NCBI GenBank assembly: GCA_018228685.1
Contig: CP073691.1
Location: 682,001 to 746,000 of the forward strand
Source: Clostridiaceae bacterium Marseille-Q4149
GTDB lineage: Bacteria; Bacillota; Clostridia; Oscillospirales; Oscillospiraceae
Length of the DNA stretch: 64,000 nt
Direction: 5' to 3'
Shown here piece after piece: positions 50,249 to 58,922 of the stretch (positions within the stretch are counted from its first letter, which is position 1; each line of letters starts with the position of its first letter). The position numbers and the translations under genes are program-made. The notes below the pieces were generated by a model. That model was not told where the DNA came from and made no database searches. It saw nothing but the letters and a program-made list of their open reading frames with translations.

Positions 50249-51523
50249 ATGTCAAATTGCGCGATCGTGGGTATCAACTGGGGCGACGAGGGCAAGGGCC
50301 GCATGGTGGACTACCTCACCCAACAATATGACGTGGTGGTGCGCTATCAGGGCGGCGGCAACGCCGGGCACACGGTCATCAACGAAAAGGGCAAGTTCGC
50401 CCTGCATCTGCTGCCCTCCGGCATTTTCCGCTCCGGTGTCATGAACATCCTCGGCAACGGCGTGGCCCTGGACTGCGAGAATCTGCTCAAGGAGATCGAC
50501 ACCGTCCGCCAGGGCGGCGTGGACATCATCCCCGAGAACCTGATGGTCAGCGAACGGGCCAGTCTGCTGCTGCCCTGGCACCGGGAGCTGGACGCCCTGG
50601 AGGAGCAGCGTCTGAAGGATAAGAAGTACGGCTCCACCAAGCAGGGCATCGCCCCCTTCTATTCCGACAAGTACCAGAAGAAGACGGTTCTGGCCGGCGA
50701 GCTGCTGTACCCCGACCATCTGCGGGCCCATCTCCAGGACCTGCTGGAGTGGAAGAACCTGATCCTCCGGGAGGTCTACGGGGCCAAGGGCTACACCATG
50801 GACGAGATGATGGCCTGGGTGGAGCAGTACGGCCAGCGGGTGAAGCCCTATGTGGCCGACACCAGCCGCTATCTCCACCAGGCCCAGGCCGACGGCAAGT
50901 CTATCCTGTTCGAGGGCCAGCTGGGCGCTCTGCGGGACCTGGACTACGGCATCTATCCCTACACCACCTCCTCCAACACCATCGCCTCCTATGCCCCGGT
51001 AGGCTCCGGCCTGCCCGGCGCATCTATCGACGAGGTGGTGGGCGTGGTGAAGGCCTATTCCTCCTGCGTGGGCGAGGGTCCCTTTGTCTGCGAGTGGTTC
51101 GGCGCCGATGCCGAGAAGCTCCGGGACGCCGGTGACGAATACGGCGCCAAGACCGGCCGTCCCCGCCGGGTGGGTCCCATCGACCTGGTGGCCACCCGCT
51201 ACGGCGTCCGGATGCAGAACGCCACCAACATCGCCCTGACCAAGCTGGATATCCTCAGCTACATGGACCGGATCCCCGTCTGCGCCCATTATGAGATCGA
51301 CGGTCAACAGACCGACGAATTCCCCTTCCCGGTGCTGCTGGACCAGGCCAAGCCCGTCACCGAGTACGTCCCCGGCTGGAACTGCGACATCTCCGGGGTC
51401 CGCACCTGGGAGGATCTGCCCCAGGCCGCCCGGGACTATGTGGAGTATGTGGAGCGGGCCATCGGCTGCCGCATCGGCTATGTCTCCGTGGGCGCGGAGC
51501 GGGACAGCCTCATCGTCCGCTGA
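50249..51523 (+). CDS. purA: Adenylosuccinate synthetase
   Basis: The 424-residue enzyme joins IMP and aspartate using GTP, the first step from IMP to AMP. It shows GDEGKG (12-17), GGGNAGHT (36-43) and GAKTGRPRRVGPIDL. It starts MSNCAIVGINWGDEGKG. purB, the next enzyme of the same branch, follows after 24 nt. Confidence 0.96.
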   Translation: MSNCAIVGINWGDEGKGRMVDYLTQQYDVVVRYQGGGNAGHTVINEKGKFALHLLPSGIFRSGVMNILGNGVALDCENLLKEIDTVRQGGVDIIPENLMVSERASLLLPWHRELDALEEQRLKDKKYGSTKQGIAPFYSDKYQKKTVLAGELLYPDHLRAHLQDLLEWKNLILREVYGAKGYTMDEMMAWVEQYGQRVKPYVADTSRYLHQAQADGKSILFEGQLGALRDLDYGIYPYTTSSNTIASYAPVGSGLPGASIDEVVGVVKAYSSCVGEGPFVCEWFGADAEKLRDAGDEYGAKTGRPRRVGPIDLVATRYGVRMQNATNIALTKLDILSYMDRIPVCAHYEIDGQQTDEFPFPVLLDQAKPVTEYVPGWNCDISGVRTWEDLPQAARDYVEYVERAIGCRIGYVSVGAERDSLIVR

Positions 51524-51547
51524 AAATCACAGAAACGGAGGACTGTT

Positions 51548-52966
51548 ATGTCCCACGACGTTTATGAATCCCCCCTGGCCGGGCGCTACGCCTCGCCGTA
51601 TATGCTGCACCTGTTCTCCCCGGATATGCGCTTCCAGACCTGGCGGCGGCTGTGGACGGCCCTGGCCCGGGCCCAGCACCAGCTGGGCCTGCCGGTAACG
51701 GAGGAGCAGGTCCGCCAGCTGGAGCAGCACATCACCGATATCGACTACGATACCGCCCGACAGCGGGAGCGGGAGGTCCGCCACGATGTCATGGCCCATG
51801 TCTATACCTACGGCAAGGCCGCGCCTCTGGCGGCGGGCATCATCCACCTGGGGGCCACCAGCTGCTATGTCACCGACAACGCCGACCTGATCCTGTACCG
51901 GGACGGGCTGGTGTATCTGCGGGGCCAGCTGCTGGCGGTGATGAAGAACCTCTCCGCCTTTGCGGAAAAATACGCCGCCACCCCCACCCTGGGCTATACC
52001 CACTATCAACCGGCCCAGCCGGTGACCGTGGGCAAGCGGGCCGCCCTGTGGCTCCAGGACCTGCTGTCGGACCTGGAGGAGCTGGACTTTGTCCTGGGCA
52101 GCCTGCGCTTTCTGGGCTGCCGGGGCACCACCGGCACCGAGGCCAGCTTCATGGACCTCTTTGACGGGGACGAGGCGAAAATCGACGAGATGAACCGCCG
52201 CATTGCCGCCGAGTTCGGCTTCGACGCCTGCTTCACCGTCTGCGGCCAGACCTATCCCCGGAAGGTAGACGCCCGGATCCTGAACTGCCTGTCCTCCATG
52301 GCCCAGAGCGTCTACCGCATGGCCAACGACATCCGCCTGCTGCAGCACGACCGCCAGCTGGAGGAGCCCTTCGAGGAGCATCAGATTGGCTCCTCCGCCA
52401 TGGCCTACAAGCGCAATCCCATGCGCTGCGAGCGCATCTGCTCCCTGAGCCGCTATCTCATGGCCGACGCCATGAACGCCCCCATGACCGCCTCCGTCCA
52501 GTGGATGGAGCGCACCCTGGACGACTCTGCCAACCGCCGCCTGTCCATGCCCGAGGGCTTTTTGTGCGCCGACGCCATTCTGCGCCTGGCCCAGAACGTT
52601 ACAGACGGCCTGCGGGTCAACGAAAAGGTGGTGGACAAGACCATCCGGGAGTATATGCCCTTCCTGGCCACGGAGAACCTGATGATGGAGGCCGTCAAGC
52701 GCGGCGGTGACCGGCAGGAGCTCCATGAGCGGGTGCGGGTACACTCCATGGCCGCCACCGCCCGGATGAAGGACGGCGAGCCCTGCGATCTGCTGGACCG
52801 CCTGGCATCGGACCCGGCCTTTGGCATGACCCGGCCGGAGCTGGACCGGCTGATGGACCCCGCCCGCTACATCGGTCGCTGCCCCCAGCAGGTCCGCGCC
52901 CTGCTGGACCGCATCGCCCCCCTGCTGGAGGGCGCATCCTCCGCCGACGGCGGCGTCAGCCTGTAA
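51548..52966 (+). CDS. purB: Adenylosuccinate lyase
   Basis: The 472-residue member of the fumarase/aspartase superfamily carries the signature GSSAMAYKRNPMRCER with the catalytic serine and the conserved THYQPAQPVTVGKR segment. It cleaves adenylosuccinate to AMP and SAICAR to AICAR. It is probably co-transcribed with purA. Confidence 0.96.
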   Translation: MSHDVYESPLAGRYASPYMLHLFSPDMRFQTWRRLWTALARAQHQLGLPVTEEQVRQLEQHITDIDYDTARQREREVRHDVMAHVYTYGKAAPLAAGIIHLGATSCYVTDNADLILYRDGLVYLRGQLLAVMKNLSAFAEKYAATPTLGYTHYQPAQPVTVGKRAALWLQDLLSDLEELDFVLGSLRFLGCRGTTGTEASFMDLFDGDEAKIDEMNRRIAAEFGFDACFTVCGQTYPRKVDARILNCLSSMAQSVYRMANDIRLLQHDRQLEEPFEEHQIGSSAMAYKRNPMRCERICSLSRYLMADAMNAPMTASVQWMERTLDDSANRRLSMPEGFLCADAILRLAQNVTDGLRVNEKVVDKTIREYMPFLATENLMMEAVKRGGDRQELHERVRVHSMAATARMKDGEPCDLLDRLASDPAFGMTRPELDRLMDPARYIGRCPQQVRALLDRIAPLLEGASSADGGVSL

Positions 52967-52976
52967 AAAGCAAAAC

Positions 52977-53009
52977 AAAGCCAGGGATACCGCCGTATCC
53001 CTGGCTTTT
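52977..53009 (+). terminator. Terminator after purB
   Basis: AAAGCCAGGGATAC pairs with GTATCCCTGGCTTT, followed by TTG. Confidence 0.85.
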
Positions 53010-53020
53010 GTGCTGGCCCT

Positions 53021-53064
53021 ATAACACAGAGTGCCCCGGCGAAAGCCGGGGCACTCTGTGTTAT
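53021..53064. terminator. Second terminator between purB and uraA
   Basis: A perfect 20-bp stem starting ATAACACAGAGTGCCCCGGC closes on a GAAA tetraloop. It lies 20 nt from the uraA stop and can serve the minus-strand gene. Confidence 0.75.
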
Positions 53065-53084
53065 ATCAGTTTCTTCTGTTTCTC

Positions 53085-54422
53085 TTAATAGGAGCCCAGG
53101 TCGGCGGACTTGTCGCCCTGGGGGTCCACACCGAACTGATAGTCGTTGCCGGGCAGGATGGCGTTGAGGATCACGCCCGCCAGGGCGGCGATGGCCAGGC
53201 CGGTCAGGGTGACGTCTGCGCCGCCCACGGTGAAGGTGATGCCGCCGGTGGAGCTGAAGCCCAGGCCGCTGACGAAGATCACCGCCGCGATGATGAGGTT
53301 CCGGGACTTGGTCAGGTCCACCTTGTTTTCCACCACGTTCCGCACGCCCACCGCGGAGATCATACCGTACAGGATGAAGCTGACGCCGCCCACGATGGCG
53401 GTGGGGATGGAGTTCACCAGGGCGTCGAACTTGGGGGAGAAGGACAGGATGATGGCGTACAGGGCGGCCAGGCGGATGACCCGGGGGTCATAGACCCGGG
53501 ACAGGGCCAGCACGCCGGTGTTCTCGCCGTAGGTGGTGTTGGCGGGGCCGCCGAACATACCGGCCACCATGGTGGCCAGGCCGTCGCCCAGCAGGGTGCG
53601 GTGCAGGCCGGGGTCAGCGATGAAGTTCTTGCCGGTGGTGGAGGAGATGGCGGACATGTCGCCGATGTGCTCCATCATGGCGGCGATGGCGATGGGGGCC
53701 ATCACCAGGATGGCGGTCAGGTCAAACTTTGCCAGGACGAAGTGCTGCAGGCCCACGAAGTTGGCGCCGCCGACCTCGGTGAAGTCCACCTTTCCGGCGA
53801 TCAGGGCCACGATGTAGCTGCCTACCACACCCAGCAGGATGGGGATGATCTTGACCATGCCCTTGCCCCAGATGTTGGCCACCACGATGATGGCGATGGC
53901 CACCAGAGCCAGCCACCAGCAGGTGGAGGCGTTGGCGATGGCGGAGCCGGACAGGTTCAGGCCGATGAGGATGATGATGGGTCCGGTGACGATGGGGGGG
54001 AAGAAGCGCATGACCTTCTGGGGACCCACCAGCTTGAACAGCAGGGCCAGGATCAGATACAGGGCGCCGGCCACCACGATGCCGCCCAGGGCGTAGGGCA
54101 GCTTTTCCTCGCCGCTCATGCCGGCGAACTTGCCCACATCCAGGCTGGCCACCGCCTCAAAGCCGCCCAGGAAGGCGAAGGAGGAGCCCAGGAAGGCGGG
54201 AACCTTCAGCTTGGTGCACAGATGGAACAGCAGGGTGCCGAGACCGGCAAACAGCAGGGTGGTCTGGATGGACAGGGGCAGACCGTACTTGGTGACCAGG
54301 ATGGGCACCAGCACGGTGGCGCCGAACATGGCGAACAGGTGCTGCAGGCCCAGCACCAGCATCCGGGGAACACCCAGCTCCCGGGCGTCGTAGATGGCGT
54401 CTTGTCCAAGGTTTTTCTTCAT
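53085..54422 (-). CDS. uraA: Uracil permease (NCS2 family)
   Basis: The 445-residue polytopic protein has the NCS2 features QHLFAMFGATVLVPILV at the N-terminus, AIAAMMEHIGDMSAIS with the conserved Glu-His, and FGGPANTTYGENTGVLALS. It imports uracil, less likely xanthine. The leader carries a promoter, a short U-rich reading frame and an overlapping terminator, consistent with control by pyrimidine level, which favours uracil as substrate. Confidence 0.92.
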   Translation of the reverse strand: MKKNLGQDAIYDARELGVPRMLVLGLQHLFAMFGATVLVPILVTKYGLPLSIQTTLLFAGLGTLLFHLCTKLKVPAFLGSSFAFLGGFEAVASLDVGKFAGMSGEEKLPYALGGIVVAGALYLILALLFKLVGPQKVMRFFPPIVTGPIIILIGLNLSGSAIANASTCWWLALVAIAIIVVANIWGKGMVKIIPILLGVVGSYIVALIAGKVDFTEVGGANFVGLQHFVLAKFDLTAILVMAPIAIAAMMEHIGDMSAISSTTGKNFIADPGLHRTLLGDGLATMVAGMFGGPANTTYGENTGVLALSRVYDPRVIRLAALYAIILSFSPKFDALVNSIPTAIVGGVSFILYGMISAVGVRNVVENKVDLTKSRNLIIAAVIFVSGLGFSSTGGITFTVGGADVTLTGLAIAALAGVILNAILPGNDYQFGVDPQGDKSADLGSY

Positions 54423-54494
54423 GTGACAGTTCCTCTCTTTCTTTTGCGCTGATCTATGTGATGTTTATTGCTGACGGAAGGGTGGATAATGGCC

Positions 54495-54524
54495 AAAAAA
54501 AATGACCGGTAAAAATACCGGTCA
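54495..54524 (-). terminator. Leader attenuator hairpin of uraA
   Basis: On the minus strand TGACCGGTA (54524-54516) pairs with TACCGGTCA (54511-54503) and is followed by eight T residues (54502-54495). The first three bases of the stem are the stop codon of the leader ORF, so a ribosome at the stop would block hairpin formation. Confidence 0.8.
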
Positions 54525-54590
54525 GAAGGGAAAAACGGAAATAAAAACAGCGGGAGCGGAGATTTTGCTGCGCAGAACGTTGAACTTCAT
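54522..54590 (-). CDS. Putative U-rich leader peptide of uraA
   Basis: A 22-codon ORF, MKFNVLRSKISAPAVFISVF then PF, starts 8 nt after AGGGGAG and ends inside the attenuator stem. Its last third is U-rich in RNA (GTTTTTATTTCC, GTTTTTCCCTTC). In enteric pyrBI such U-runs make polymerase pause when UTP is low, letting the ribosome catch up and prevent termination. The same layout here suggests UTP-sensing attenuation. Confidence 0.55.
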   Translation of the reverse strand: MKFNVLRSKISAPAVFISVFPF

Positions 54591-54621
54591 CCCGATCACT
54601 CCCCTCAGAATTTTCTTGCCT

Positions 54622-54650
54622 ATTATACGGGACCGGAGGGCAAATTGCAA
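54622..54650 (-). promoter_or_regulatory. Promoter of the uraA leader
   Basis: On the minus strand TTGCAA (54650-54645), a 17-nt spacer and TATAAT (54627-54622). Transcription would begin about 25 nt before the leader ORF. Confidence 0.75.
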
Positions 54651-54697
54651 TGCATTCTTTTCCCAAGAAAACGGCGCATAAGCGCCGTCTTACTTGT

Positions 54698-55306
54698 CTA
54701 TTCTGCATAATAAAGGCCCCGCAGCAGCCGCCCGGCCATGCGGCGGCCCAGCTGCGGCAGGTCGAACCCGCCCTGATAGATGCGCCACTCGAACAGGGCT
54801 CCCCGGTGCAGCACCACCAGCTCCTCCACCACCTGATCCGGGTCGTGGGAGGGGTGGATGCTGCCCTCCTGCTGGCACAGCGTCACCAGCTCCAGCAGTA
54901 CCCGGAAGTATACCCGCCCGGCGTTTTTCTGCAGCACCCGCTGCTCCGGATACCGCAGCCCGTGGATAAACGCCTTATACAGCACCGGGTCCGACACGCT
55001 GATCTCCAGGGACCGGCCCACAAAGTCCAGCAGCTTCTCCCGGGCGGGCCGGGCGGTGTCCGCCAGATATGCCTCCTCCAGCTCGCTGTATGCATCGTCC
55101 ACATGGCTGGTCACCTGAATGGCCAGCTCGTCCTTGCTTTTGAAATAGTGATAGATGTTGCCCACGGAGCATCCGGCGGTCTGGGCGATCTCCTCCACGG
55201 AGACGTTTTCAAAGCCCTCCCGGTCAAACAGGTCCAGGGCGGCGCTCTGGATGCGGCTGCGCATCTCCAGGGCCTGGCGTTTTCTTGCGGTCATTCTCTC
55301 GGACAT
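54698..55306 (-). CDS. TetR-family transcriptional regulator
   Basis: The 202-residue protein has a TetR HTH at residues 17-60 (RIQSAALDLFDREGFENVSV, EEIAQTAGCSVGNIYHYFKS) and a helical C-terminal domain. It has its own promoter and no adjacent target, so its regulon cannot be inferred. The stop lies 48 nt upstream of the uraA promoter region, read in the same direction. Confidence 0.85.
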   Translation of the reverse strand: MSERMTARKRQALEMRSRIQSAALDLFDREGFENVSVEEIAQTAGCSVGNIYHYFKSKDELAIQVTSHVDDAYSELEEAYLADTARPAREKLLDFVGRSLEISVSDPVLYKAFIHGLRYPEQRVLQKNAGRVYFRVLLELVTLCQQEGSIHPSHDPDQVVEELVVLHRGALFEWRIYQGGFDLPQLGRRMAGRLLRGLYYAE

Positions 55307-55339
55307 AGTCGTTCCTCTTGCAAATCCTGTGATACATCT

Positions 55340-55368
55340 ATATTATCGCTTTGAACAGGCAAAGTCAA
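55340..55368 (-). promoter_or_regulatory. Promoter of the second tetR gene
   Basis: On the minus strand TTGACT (55368-55363), a 17-nt spacer and TAATAT (55345-55340). Beyond it a CCCGGGGCC/GGCCCCGGG hairpin (55372-55408) separates rsmI. Confidence 0.6.
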
Positions 55369-55436
55369 GCCCCCGGGGCCACCGGGCGGTAAGCGCGGCG
55401 GCCCCGGGAAAAGGAGCTTTGCCTTTGCTTGGCGGA

Positions 55437-56270
55437 CTATTCCATCTCCGCCAGGGCGGCGTTATACAGGTCGTTGCGGGGCAAACCGGTGTCCTCCGCC
55501 ACCCGGCGAACGGCGTCCTTCATCCGGACCCCCTCCTGCCGCAGGCGCAGCACCTGCCGCACCCCCTGATCCAGAGTCACTGCCGGGGCGGCGGCTTTTT
55601 CGGCCCCGGCCACCACCAGGACGTACTCCCCTCTTGGCTCCTTCTCCTGATACAGCTCCACCGCCTGGGCCAGGGTGGTGCGCACCGTCTCCTCGTGGAG
55701 CTTGGTCAGCTCCCGGCACAGGGCCACGGGCCGGTCCCCCAGCACCTCCAGCATATCCGCCAGGGTGGGCCGCAGCTTGTGGGGAGCCTCGTGGAACACC
55801 ATGGTCCGCTCCTCGCGGGACAGCTCCTCCAGCCGGGTGCGGCGCTCCTTTTTGTTGGCGGACAAAAATCCCTCGAAGCAGAAGCGCCCCGTGGGCAGGC
55901 CCGACACCGCCAGGGCGCACACGGCGGCGCAGCAGCCGGGGATGGCCTGCACGGTGATGCCCTGCTGGCCGCACAGGCGCACCAGGTCCTCTCCGGGGTC
56001 GCTGATGGCCGGGGTGCCGGCGTCCGTCACCAGGGCGCAGCTCTCCCCGCCCAGCAGGCGCTCCGCAATGGCGGGGCCGGCGGCGGCCCGGTTGTGCTCA
56101 TGATAGCTGACCAGGGGCTTCCGGATGTCAAAATGGTTCAGCAGCCGCAGGGACACCCGGGTGTCCTCGGCGGCGATAAAATCGGCCTGGGCCAAAGTCT
56201 CCACCGCCCGGGGAGACAGGTCCCCCAGGTTGCCGATGGGCGTGGCCACCAGATATAGGATTCCGGCCAT
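55437..56270 (-). CDS. rsmI: 16S rRNA (cytidine(1402)-2'-O)-methyltransferase
   Basis: The 277-residue tetrapyrrole-methylase-fold enzyme has the RsmI features LYLVATPIGNLGDLSPRA, IAAEDTR, SYHEHN and VTDAGTPAISDPG. It methylates the ribose of C1402 in 16S rRNA. Its RBS AAGGAGG lies within the last codons of the upstream methyltransferase gene, a usual pairing. Confidence 0.95.
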   Translation of the reverse strand: MAGILYLVATPIGNLGDLSPRAVETLAQADFIAAEDTRVSLRLLNHFDIRKPLVSYHEHNRAAAGPAIAERLLGGESCALVTDAGTPAISDPGEDLVRLCGQQGITVQAIPGCCAAVCALAVSGLPTGRFCFEGFLSANKKERRTRLEELSREERTMVFHEAPHKLRPTLADMLEVLGDRPVALCRELTKLHEETVRTTLAQAVELYQEKEPRGEYVLVVAGAEKAAAPAVTLDQGVRQVLRLRQEGVRMKDAVRRVAEDTGLPRNDLYNAALAEME

Positions 56271-56273
56271 GAT

Positions 56274-56996
56274 TCATTCCTCCTTGTCTCGAAAATACGC
56301 CCGGCGGACGTCCTCGGTTTCGCCGCCGTCGGGGCCATGCAGCAGCAGGGGCGGCTCCACGGTGAGGCCCACGCCGCCGCCCAGCCGGGCCTCCAGCAGA
56401 AACAGCGACGGTGGGGCCGCCGCCGTGTGGTGCACGAAGCGCAGGCGCTTGGGTTCCAGCCGCACCCGCCGCAGCTCCCCCAGCACGTCCGCCAGCCGGT
56501 CCGGCCGGTGCACCAGACAGAAGCTACCGCCCCAGGTCAGGGCCCGGGCCGCTGCGGCGCACAGCTGGGAAAGGGTGCAGTCCGTCTCCGCCCGGGCGGT
56601 GCGCCGGGCGGCATCGGGGGCCACGGCCCCGGCACCGGGCGGGAAATACGGCGGATTGGCCACCGCCAGCCGGAAGCGCCCCGGGGGCAGCAGTCCCTGC
56701 CGCAGGTCCCCCTCCAGGCAATGCATCCGGCCCTGAAGACCGTTTTCCTCCGCCGTCCGCCGGAACAGGGCGCAGGCCTGCGGCTGAAGCTCCACCCCGG
56801 TGACCGTCAGCTCCGGCTCCCGGGCCAGCAGCAAAAGGCTCAGAAGCCCCGTTCCGGCCCCCAGCTCGCACACGGTCGTGCCCCGCCGCAGCCTTGGGAA
56901 GGACCCCAGCAGGAACGTGTCCGTGGAGGGGCGGAACAGCCCGTCGTCGTATAGAAATGTGTACCCTCCCGGCCAGAGCCGGTCCCGGTGCTCCAT
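56274..56996 (-). CDS. trmN6: tRNA1(Val) (adenine(37)-N6)-methyltransferase-like protein
   Basis: The 240-residue SAM-dependent methyltransferase shows VCELGAGTGLLSLLLL (motif I) and the N6-adenine catalytic motif ANPPYFPPG. It resembles the YabB/TrmN6 group that lies next to rsmI in Firmicutes. It starts MEHRDRLWPGGYTFLYDD; ATG 56996 follows GGGGAGGG, while an upstream ATG at 57059 has no RBS and lies over the promoter. Confidence 0.82.
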   Translation of the reverse strand: MEHRDRLWPGGYTFLYDDGLFRPSTDTFLLGSFPRLRRGTTVCELGAGTGLLSLLLLAREPELTVTGVELQPQACALFRRTAEENGLQGRMHCLEGDLRQGLLPPGRFRLAVANPPYFPPGAGAVAPDAARRTARAETDCTLSQLCAAAARALTWGGSFCLVHRPDRLADVLGELRRVRLEPKRLRFVHHTAAAPPSLFLLEARLGGGVGLTVEPPLLLHGPDGGETEDVRRAYFRDKEE

Positions 56997-57024
56997 GGCG
57001 TCGCCCTCCCCGGTGTTTTCTCCT

Positions 57025-57053
57025 ATTGTAATATACTTTTTCACAGGACGCAA
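57025..57053 (-). promoter_or_regulatory. Promoter of trmN6-rsmI
   Basis: On the minus strand TTGCGT (57053-57048), a 17-nt spacer and TACAAT (57030-57025), 28 nt before the start. Confidence 0.6.
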
Positions 57054-57127
57054 GGCCATCCCTGGCCCCGGGACTGTAAACCGCCACGAAAAATGAAAGA
57101 TTCCGGATATTTCCCACCGGCAGGGGG

Positions 57128-57155
57128 TTGCAATTTTGGATTTTCATGATACAAT
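57128..57155 (+). promoter_or_regulatory. Promoter of the ferredoxin gene
   Basis: TTGCAA (57128-57133), a 16-nt spacer and TACAAT (57150-57155) lie 29 nt upstream of the start. Confidence 0.6.
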
Positions 57156-57184
57156 ATGCTCATAATCTAAATGGAGGTGCTACT

Positions 57185-57358
57185 ATGGCTTATCAGATCG
57201 GCTCTGCTTGTGTCAGCTGCGGCGCTTGCGCTGACGTCTGTCCCGTGGGTGCTATTTCCCAGGGTGACGGTCGTTATGTGATCGATGCTAACGCCTGCCT
57301 GGACTGCGGTACCTGCAGTGATACCTGCCCCAACGGCGCTATCAATCCTGCTGACTAA
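57185..57358 (+). CDS. 2[4Fe-4S] ferredoxin
   Basis: The 57-residue protein has two cluster motifs, CVSCGACADVCP and CLDCGTCSDTCP, each supplying four cysteines. It is the classic clostridial ferredoxin carrying electrons between fermentation enzymes such as pyruvate:ferredoxin oxidoreductase and hydrogenase. Codons are GCT/GGT-rich, unlike the G/C-ending neighbours, a sign of high expression. It is a stand-alone transcription unit with its own promoter and terminator. Confidence 0.96.
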   Translation: MAYQIGSACVSCGACADVCPVGAISQGDGRYVIDANACLDCGTCSDTCPNGAINPAD

Positions 57359-57371
57359 TTACATCAGTCTG

Positions 57372-57410
57372 AAAAAAATCCCCGGTGCGTCTGCACCGGG
57401 GATTTTTTTA
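57372..57410. terminator. Bidirectional terminator between the ferredoxin and 57408-58922 genes
   Basis: ATCCCCGGTGC pairs with GCACCGGGGAT, flanked by seven A and seven T. It contains the stop codon of the minus-strand gene. Confidence 0.9.
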
Positions 57411-58922
57411 CCCCGCCGGGGGAGTGCCGCGCTTGGAGATGGAGCCCAGCTCAGCGGATTCAAGGTACGCGCTGACGGTGCCGTCCGCCTGCTGATACAC
57501 GATGAATAGTCCCGGCTCAAAGTTCTGGGTGGCATACGGAATGCTCCGCTGGTCCAGGGCCGTGGCATAGGGATAGTGCCATTTCATTTGCCGGTGCAGA
57601 TACGGCTGATCCATCATCTGCACCGGATTCTTCTCCATGGGCGGCACGGTCTCCCGCCAGTACAGCAGATAGCCCCGGATATTTTCCCCCTTCCGGGGCA
57701 GGGACCACTCGGCAAAAAGGTACAAGCTGGCGCTGGACGGAATATCCGGCCACAGCCAGTCGGTATACTGGGCCTGTTCCTGCCGGACCAGGCTCTGCAT
57801 GGGCGCGGCCATCGCGCCCTCCGGCCCGTCATACAGGATATACCCGCTGAGGGCTTCCTCCACATAGGCATCATAAGGGTAGTGGGGCACCAGCCACAGT
57901 CCGTCGGTGTCCCCGGACCAGTCCTCCCCGTCCTCGTATTGGAAATAGGTCAGGATGGCCCAGCGGTCCGGCCCGTTATCGCCGGGCGTCAGCAGGGCCG
58001 CCCGCCAGAACTGGATGGTCCGGCCGCTGAGAGGCTTCTTCACCGGCTCCTGCATCCACACCGTCTGGGTCACTCCGGACAGGGACAGCACATCCTCGTC
58101 CGACAGGTCGTCCAGCAGCTCCCGGGGCAGGTTCAGCCCCTCCAGCCGGTCCCGGACGGCCTGGGCCGTCTGAGACGGCTCCTGCCGCGGCCTATAGTCC
58201 ATGGGAAGCCTTTGACCCAGGGCCTGGCCCAGCAGCACCGCCGCCAGCACCAGCACCAGATATCCCCCCGCCAGCCACCGGCCGTCCAGCCGCACCGGCG
58301 CGGCCTCCACCGCATAGCCGCAGTTGTCCAGGGCCCGGGTCAGCCGGGTCAGCTGCCGCAGAATGATGATATACAGCGCCAGCAGCAGCCATAGCACCGC
58401 TCCCTGCAAGGTCTGGCCCAGCAGGCCGGTGAGGATCAGCACCCCATACCACAGCACCAGGGCCCCCGCCGCCTTGGCGGAGGGCTTTTCCTGCCCGGCC
58501 TTGCGGCCGATCTCCTTCATGCCCCACCACAGGCCCAGGCATACCAGCCAGAACAGGATGCTCAGAGTCCAGGCTATGGCCGTCTCCAGCCAGGGGACCA
58601 GCCGGGACAGGACGGTGCCCATGACGACGGCATAGCCCCCCCGCAGCGCCGCCAGGGCTATGGACAGCCGCCAGCAGCTGCGCAGGCAGCCGTTCTCCTG
58701 CCGCAGGGTCCGGAACCCCAGCATCAGCAGGATGCTGCCCACCATAGGCAGAAGATGCTGCAGATTCCAGAAGTTCAGGGTGATGCTGGTCAGTCCGATG
58801 CCCCACAGGACGCAGCGCATGGCCTGCCGCCAGGGGGTCACCCGGGCCGCCGGCAGCTGCTCCTCCGGCAGCTGCTCCAGCAGGGTCTGCATATCCCGGT
58901 CAAAGCGGATGTCGTCCGTCAC
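57408..58922 (-). CDS. Membrane protein encoded with a sigma factor (possible anti-sigma)
   Basis: The 504-residue protein has a short cytoplasmic N-terminus (DDIRFDRDMQTLLEQLPEEQ), about eight hydrophobic helices (38-245) and a C-terminal extracytoplasmic domain of 260 residues rich in Trp/Tyr. I do not recognise the family. Its GTG start overlaps the stop of the sigma gene (GTGA), so the two are coupled. The topology fits a membrane regulator of that sigma factor, which is an inference. Confidence 0.65.
   Translation of the reverse strand: MTDDIRFDRDMQTLLEQLPEEQLPAARVTPWRQAMRCVLWGIGLTSITLNFWNLQHLLPMVGSILLMLGFRTLRQENGCLRSCWRLSIALAALRGGYAVVMGTVLSRLVPWLETAIAWTLSILFWLVCLGLWWGMKEIGRKAGQEKPSAKAAGALVLWYGVLILTGLLGQTLQGAVLWLLLALYIIILRQLTRLTRALDNCGYAVEAAPVRLDGRWLAGGYLVLVLAAVLLGQALGQRLPMDYRPRQEPSQTAQAVRDRLEGLNLPRELLDDLSDEDVLSLSGVTQTVWMQEPVKKPLSGRTIQFWRAALLTPGDNGPDRWAILTYFQYEDGEDWSGDTDGLWLVPHYPYDAYVEEALSGYILYDGPEGAMAAPMQSLVRQEQAQYTDWLWPDIPSSASLYLFAEWSLPRKGENIRGYLLYWRETVPPMEKNPVQMMDQPYLHRQMKWHYPYATALDQRSIPYATQNFEPGLFIVYQQADGTVSAYLESAELGSISKRGTPPAG

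Noticed and set aside
54454..54708. 84-codon minus-strand frame through the uraA leader
   Set aside because: It reads through the terminator and promoter in a different frame and has no RBS; the 22-codon ORF has the better start signal.
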